A stretch of DNA of 10,062 nucleotides from positions 1 to 10,062 of the forward strand of contig JAUVTH010000037.1 in NCBI GenBank assembly GCA_030601615.1. The letters are read 5' to 3'. A model generated the notes under the pieces. The model saw nothing but the letters and a program-made list of their open reading frames with translations, did no database searches and had not been told where the DNA came from. This DNA is from Gemmatimonadota bacterium. GTDB taxonomy: Bacteria; Gemmatimonadota; Gemmatimonadetes; Palauibacterales; Palauibacteraceae. Numbering within the stretch: position 1 is the first letter of the stretch; each line of letters starts with the position of its first letter. Positions 7,216 through 10,062 of this stretch are shown one piece after another. Both the position numbers and the translations under genes were made by a program.

Positions 7216-7220
7216 GGAGG
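7215..7220 (+). promoter_or_regulatory. Ribosome binding site that decides the TTG start of pncB
   Basis: A perfect AGGAGG shares its first A with the TGA stop of the peptidase gene. It lies 10 bases before the TTG at 7231 and 31 bases before the next in-frame ATG at 7252. The strong site and its distance favour the TTG start and indicate that the two genes are on one transcript. Confidence 0.6.
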
Positions 7221-7230
7221 AACAGCTGGT

Positions 7231-8490
7231 TTGTCGGACGGTGAGCAAGGGATGGGCCCGGCCGCACCGGTCGGGCCGCGCCCCACGGGGGTGCCGTTGA
7301 CCACGGATCGCGCTCAGCTGTTCCACGAGGAGCTCACCCGCTTTCCGGCGGACCTGTTCCAGTTCGATCCCCGCATCCGGGACGGGTGGTTGTCGGACAG
7401 GTACTTCGTCCGGACAGCCCGCACGCTTGAGCATTCCAGACGAGACCCGTTCGTAACGCTTCAGTTCTTCGCGAAGCGTCACGGTGTGTTGGCCGGCAGC
7501 TTCGAGTGCGTGCGCATGCTGCAGACACAGCTCGCGCCCGGGTACGATTTCGAGGATCTGGAAGTCGATTCGCTGCATGACGGCGATCGGATCGAGCCGT
7601 GGGAGGTGGCATTCCGGATTCGAGGACGGTACAGGGCGTTCGCCCATCTCGAGACGACGCTCGACGGAGTGCTGGCGCGACGGAGCCTGATCGCGACGAA
7701 CGCGGCTCGCTCCGTCGACGCGGCCGGCGGAGCTCCTGTCATCTACTTCGCTCCCAGACACGATGACTGGCGCATCCAGACGCCCGACGGCTATGCGGCG
7801 AGGGTTGGTGGGGGAGGCGACGTGTCCAGCGACGCGGGCGCTTCCTGGTGGGGTGGAGAGGGTGTCGGCACGATGCCACACGGGTTGATCGCGGCCTTCG
7901 GGGGTGACGTCGTGGCGGCCACCCTGGCATTCGCTCACTACGTGAGGGATGAAGAGCCGAACGTGCCGATCGTGAGCCTCGTGGACTATAACAACGACTC
8001 CGTCGGAGACTCCCTGGCCGTGGCCCGAGCGATGCGAGCCGAGTTCGGGGATGGGGTGCTGTTCGGCGTCCGCCTCGATACCAGCGGCAAGCTGGTGGAT
8101 CGCGCGCTCATGGACGACCCGGACCTGTGGGGGAAGGAAAGCCTCGCCGGAGTCAACCCACACCTGGTCCGTAAGGTCCGGGAAGCACTGGACGCCGAAG
8201 GCTTCGACTATGTCGGGATCATGGTATCGGGCGGATTTACGCCACGGAAGATCAGGCGATTCACCGAGCTCGGCCTGCCGATCGCGGCATACGGGGTCGG
8301 AAGCAGCATCCTCGGTCACGGGTGCGAGAGCGACGGTGTGGTGACCGATTTCGACTTCACGGCCGACGTGGTCGAATTGGACGGCCAGCCGGAGGCAAAG
8401 GTCGGTCGTGGCGTCTGGGAAAACCCCCGACTCATTCGAGTGAGCTGGGAGCTGCTCACTCGGCTCGATGCGGAGGCACAAGGTGCCTGA
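7231..8490 (+). CDS. pncB: Nicotinate phosphoribosyltransferase, archaeal-type
   Basis: The 419-residue enzyme joins nicotinate and PRPP to give nicotinate mononucleotide and pyrophosphate, using ATP, in the Preiss-Handler route to NAD in the cytoplasm. The N-terminal domain has SDRYFVRTARTLE (55-67), FFAKRHGVLAG (79-89) and LETTLDGVLARRSLIAT (140-156). The barrel has GVGTMPHGLIAAFGGD (211-226) with H217 at the position of the conserved His, SLVDYNND (249-256), RLDT (281-284), and the phosphate-binding IMVSGG (330-335) and YGVGSSI (354-360). It ends with VVELDGQPEAKVGRG, as in the compact Thermoplasma-type enzymes. The zinc-ribbon tail I recall in that archaeal protein is absent. The start is TTG 7231 (see the AGGAGG site); ATG 7252 is a weaker option that removes seven residues. 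It overlaps the nicotinamidase-like gene by eight bases, which supports nicotinate as substrate. Confidence 0.9.
   Translation: MSDGEQGMGPAAPVGPRPTGVPLTTDRAQLFHEELTRFPADLFQFDPRIRDGWLSDRYFVRTARTLEHSRRDPFVTLQFFAKRHGVLAGSFECVRMLQTQLAPGYDFEDLEVDSLHDGDRIEPWEVAFRIRGRYRAFAHLETTLDGVLARRSLIATNAARSVDAAGGAPVIYFAPRHDDWRIQTPDGYAARVGGGGDVSSDAGASWWGGEGVGTMPHGLIAAFGGDVVAATLAFAHYVRDEEPNVPIVSLVDYNNDSVGDSLAVARAMRAEFGDGVLFGVRLDTSGKLVDRALMDDPDLWGKESLAGVNPHLVRKVREALDAEGFDYVGIMVSGGFTPRKIRRFTELGLPIAAYGVGSSILGHGCESDGVVTDFDFTADVVELDGQPEAKVGRGVWENPRLIRVSWELLTRLDAEAQGA
8472..8476 (+). promoter_or_regulatory. Ribosome binding site that decides the GTG start of the nicotinamidase-like gene
   Basis: GGAGG lies six bases before GTG 8483, inside the 3' end of pncB. 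The earlier in-frame ATG at 8468 overlaps this site and has no purine-rich stretch of its own, so GTG 8483 is the better start. Initiation inside the preceding gene implies translational coupling. Confidence 0.6.
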
Positions 8491-9520
8491 ACTGCCGATA
8501 CCTGCACATTTCGATGGGCTCAGAACGGGGGAAGTCTGGCGCGTGGACTACGCTGTCCGCGCCCCCGAGGCGGAAGCTTGGGCCGCGATTCACGGCATCG
8601 GACATCCATCGGAGGACGATCTGAGGATCGGCCTGCTCCTGGTGGACTGTCAGAACACGTTCTGCATTCCGGGCTACGAGCTGTTCGTCGGCGGGCGTTC
8701 GGGGAGTGGGGCCGTCGATGACAACAACCGCCTCTGCCAGTTCATCTACCGCAACCTGGACGCGTTCACGGAGATCACGGCCACGCTGGACACGCACACT
8801 GCCCTGCAGATTTTCCACCCCGTATTCTGGGTGGACGAGAAGGGCGAGCACCCGATCGGCGGTCAGACGGAGATCACCCTGGCGGACGTCGAGGAGGGGC
8901 GCTGGCGCCCGAACCCGGCAGTCGCCGACTCGCTGGCCGGGGGCGACGCCGAGTGGCTCGAGAGGTACGCCTGCCACTACGTCCGGCGCGTCACGGAAGG
9001 TCGCTATCCGCTGATGGTATGGCCGTATCACGCGATGCTGGGGAGCATCGGGCACTCTCTCGTGTCGGCAGTGGACGAGGCCGTCTTCTTCCACAGCATC
9101 GCCCGGCAGACGGCAGCGCGCTTCGAGGTGAAGGGGGGCACGCCACTCACCGAGAACTACTCGGTCTTCAGCCCGGAGGTCACCCTGGGCCCCGGGAATG
9201 AGCGGATCGCCTCTCCGAACCTCGCTCTTTTCGAGCGCCTGATGGAGTTCGACACCGTGGTCGTGGCGGGCCAGGCAGCCAGCCACTGCGTGGCCTGGAC
9301 TCTGCACGATCTCCTCACGGCGATCCAGGCGCGCGATCCGGAACTCGCCGGCAAGGTCTACATCCTCGAGGATTGCATGTCCTCGGTAGTCATTCCGGGA
9401 GGATCAGACTTCACCGAAGACGCGGAGGAGGCTCTCGACCTGTTCGAGGGGCATGGCATGCACCGGGTCCGGTCGACCGACCCGATGTCGAGTTGGGAAG
9501 GCATGGGGCAAGCGAGATGA
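8483..9520 (+). CDS. Nicotinamidase/isochorismatase-family hydrolase, enlarged form
   Basis: The 345-residue protein is probably a nicotinamidase (nicotinamide to nicotinate plus ammonia) that feeds the phosphoribosyltransferase encoded just upstream. The catalytic triad of the cysteine hydrolase family is present: D55 (LLLVDCQNTF), K217 (FEVKGG) and C269 (VAGQAASHCVAWT). The metal-site residues of PncA also have counterparts: D103 and H105 (TLDTH), H112, and H183 (WPYHAMLGS, like the WPxHCxxGT stretch). ENYSVF (224-229) matches the AYSxF segment after the lysine. It is far longer than usual PncA (about 180-220 residues), with about 50 extra residues before the first strand and about 70 residues between H112 and H183. 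The start is GTG 8483, supported by GGAGG six bases upstream; ATG 8468 would add five residues. Another amide or an isochorismatase-like substrate is possible, but the pncB neighbour favours nicotinamide. Confidence 0.82.
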   Translation: MPELPIPAHFDGLRTGEVWRVDYAVRAPEAEAWAAIHGIGHPSEDDLRIGLLLVDCQNTFCIPGYELFVGGRSGSGAVDDNNRLCQFIYRNLDAFTEITATLDTHTALQIFHPVFWVDEKGEHPIGGQTEITLADVEEGRWRPNPAVADSLAGGDAEWLERYACHYVRRVTEGRYPLMVWPYHAMLGSIGHSLVSAVDEAVFFHSIARQTAARFEVKGGTPLTENYSVFSPEVTLGPGNERIASPNLALFERLMEFDTVVVAGQAASHCVAWTLHDLLTAIQARDPELAGKVYILEDCMSSVVIPGGSDFTEDAEEALDLFEGHGMHRVRSTDPMSSWEGMGQAR

Positions 9521-9538
9521 GGGCTGTTCGGCAGCCCT
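9520..9538 (+). terminator. 7-bp hairpin at the nicotinamidase stop codon
   Basis: AGGGCTG (9520-9526) pairs perfectly with CAGCCCT (9532-9538) around the 5-base loop TTCGG, beginning at the last base of the TGA stop. No T-run follows (GCTGAGATGG), so it is not a textbook terminator. It ends only 12 bases before the next start codon and could instead mark an attenuation point, a processing or stability site, or a control on translation of the acetyltransferase. Confidence 0.4.
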
Positions 9539-9550
9539 GCTGAGATGGTC

Positions 9551-10062
9551 ATGCGAATCGAGACCCCGCGGCTGTGGCTCCGGCCGCTCAGGGAAGAGGA
9601 TGCCGAAGCGCTGGCCGACATCTTCTCTCACCCGTCGGTGGTCCGGTATTCGGGCGGACGGTCTCCCTCGCTCGATGAAGTGAGAGACGGAATTCAGCAG
9701 CACATCTCGGAGCACTACGACGAGCGCGGATACGGCCTCCTGGCGGCTGAGCTGCGTGAGACGGGAGAGCTCGTCGGACGCATCGGTTTCCTCAAGACGG
9801 AGATCGACGAATCGGTCGATGCCGAGTTGCATTACCACCTGGCCCCGGAAGCGTGGGGCAACGGTCTTGCCACGGAGGCCACGCGTGCCGTTCTTCGGTG
9901 GGGTCGCGAGAACCGGGATCTCGAGCACGTGGTCGCCGTGATTCACCCGGACAATCACGCATCCCGGCGCGTGGCCGAGAAGTGCGGGCTGAGGATCTGG
10001 AAGGAGCTGGACATTCCGGAATCGGGGACGTTCCTGATCTACCGCTCCGAGTCGCCGGCGTC
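9551..10062 (+). CDS. GNAT-family N-acetyltransferase, RimJ/RimL-like (3' end outside the window)
   Basis: The frame stays open to the right edge, giving 170 residues, close to the usual 170-190, so little is missing. The start MRIETPRLWLRPLREEDAEAL is the classic beginning of the RimJ/RimL-type acetyltransferase-3 group (IxTxRLxLRPLxxxDAxxL). The acetyl-CoA loop appears as PEAWGNGLATEA (99-110), equivalent to WGxGxATEA, and HPDNHASRRVAEKCGL (132-147) is the usual N-x-x-S helix before the last strand. It should move an acetyl group from acetyl-CoA to an amine on a protein N-terminus or a small molecule in the cytoplasm, and the acceptor is unknown. ATG 9551 has TGAG six bases upstream; ATG 9545, two codons earlier, is in frame and also possible. 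It lies 30 bases after the nicotinamidase-like gene, beyond the hairpin, so it may or may not share that transcript. Confidence 0.88.
   Translation, partial: MRIETPRLWLRPLREEDAEALADIFSHPSVVRYSGGRSPSLDEVRDGIQQHISEHYDERGYGLLAAELRETGELVGRIGFLKTEIDESVDAELHYHLAPEAWGNGLATEATRAVLRWGRENRDLEHVVAVIHPDNHASRRVAEKCGLRIWKELDIPESGTFLIYRSESPA

Noticed and set aside
6712..8481. A 589-codon open frame on the minus strand opposite the M28 peptidase and pncB
   Set aside because: It spans two well supported genes on the other strand and shows no domain motif, so it is a shadow of their codon bias.
1..10062. Mobile elements, CRISPR arrays, tRNA or defence genes
   Set aside because: I saw no transposase, no regularly spaced repeats, no tRNA-like cloverleaf and no toxin-antitoxin or defence motifs. 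Coding is dense and uniform in style, so there is no sign of a recent island.

Overview
The window looks like an ordinary chromosomal stretch from a GC-rich, Gram-negative, probably aerobic heterotroph. Two proteins carry lipobox-type signal peptides and a third has a Sec-type signal peptide. Amidohydrolase and M28 peptidase paralogues of this style recall Gemmatimonadota, but that placement rests on protein style alone and is tentative. I saw no tRNA, rRNA, CRISPR array, insertion sequence or phage gene.

Layout. Bases 1-1674 are on the plus strand: the C-terminal third of an aldo/keto reductase, a GC-rich stem-loop, a small unrecognised lipoprotein, and a short-chain dehydrogenase-like protein that lacks the usual catalytic Tyr and Lys. 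Bases 1686-5367 are on the minus strand and form a tight three-gene unit, read in the order secreted D-aminoacylase-like amidohydrolase, kynureninase (kynU), kynurenine formamidase (kynB). Its internal junctions overlap. It converges with the dehydrogenase gene across an 11-base gap. A divergent control region follows (about 5368-5628). From there a plus-strand unit runs to the right edge: secreted M28 metallopeptidase, archaeal-type nicotinate phosphoribosyltransferase, an enlarged nicotinamidase-family hydrolase, and a GNAT acetyltransferase cut by the window end.

How the genes may work together. KynB and KynU are the formylkynurenine-deformylating and kynurenine-cleaving steps of tryptophan breakdown, which can feed de novo NAD synthesis through 3-hydroxyanthranilate or yield anthranilate. 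The plus-strand pair (nicotinamide to nicotinate, nicotinate to NaMN) is the Preiss-Handler salvage route to NAD. Two NAD-related modules therefore sit back to back around one control region, each headed by an exported hydrolase that acts on peptides or acylated amino acids. The most unusual proteins are the amidohydrolase without its metal-binding HxH, the dehydrogenase without Tyr/Lys, and the oversized nicotinamidase.
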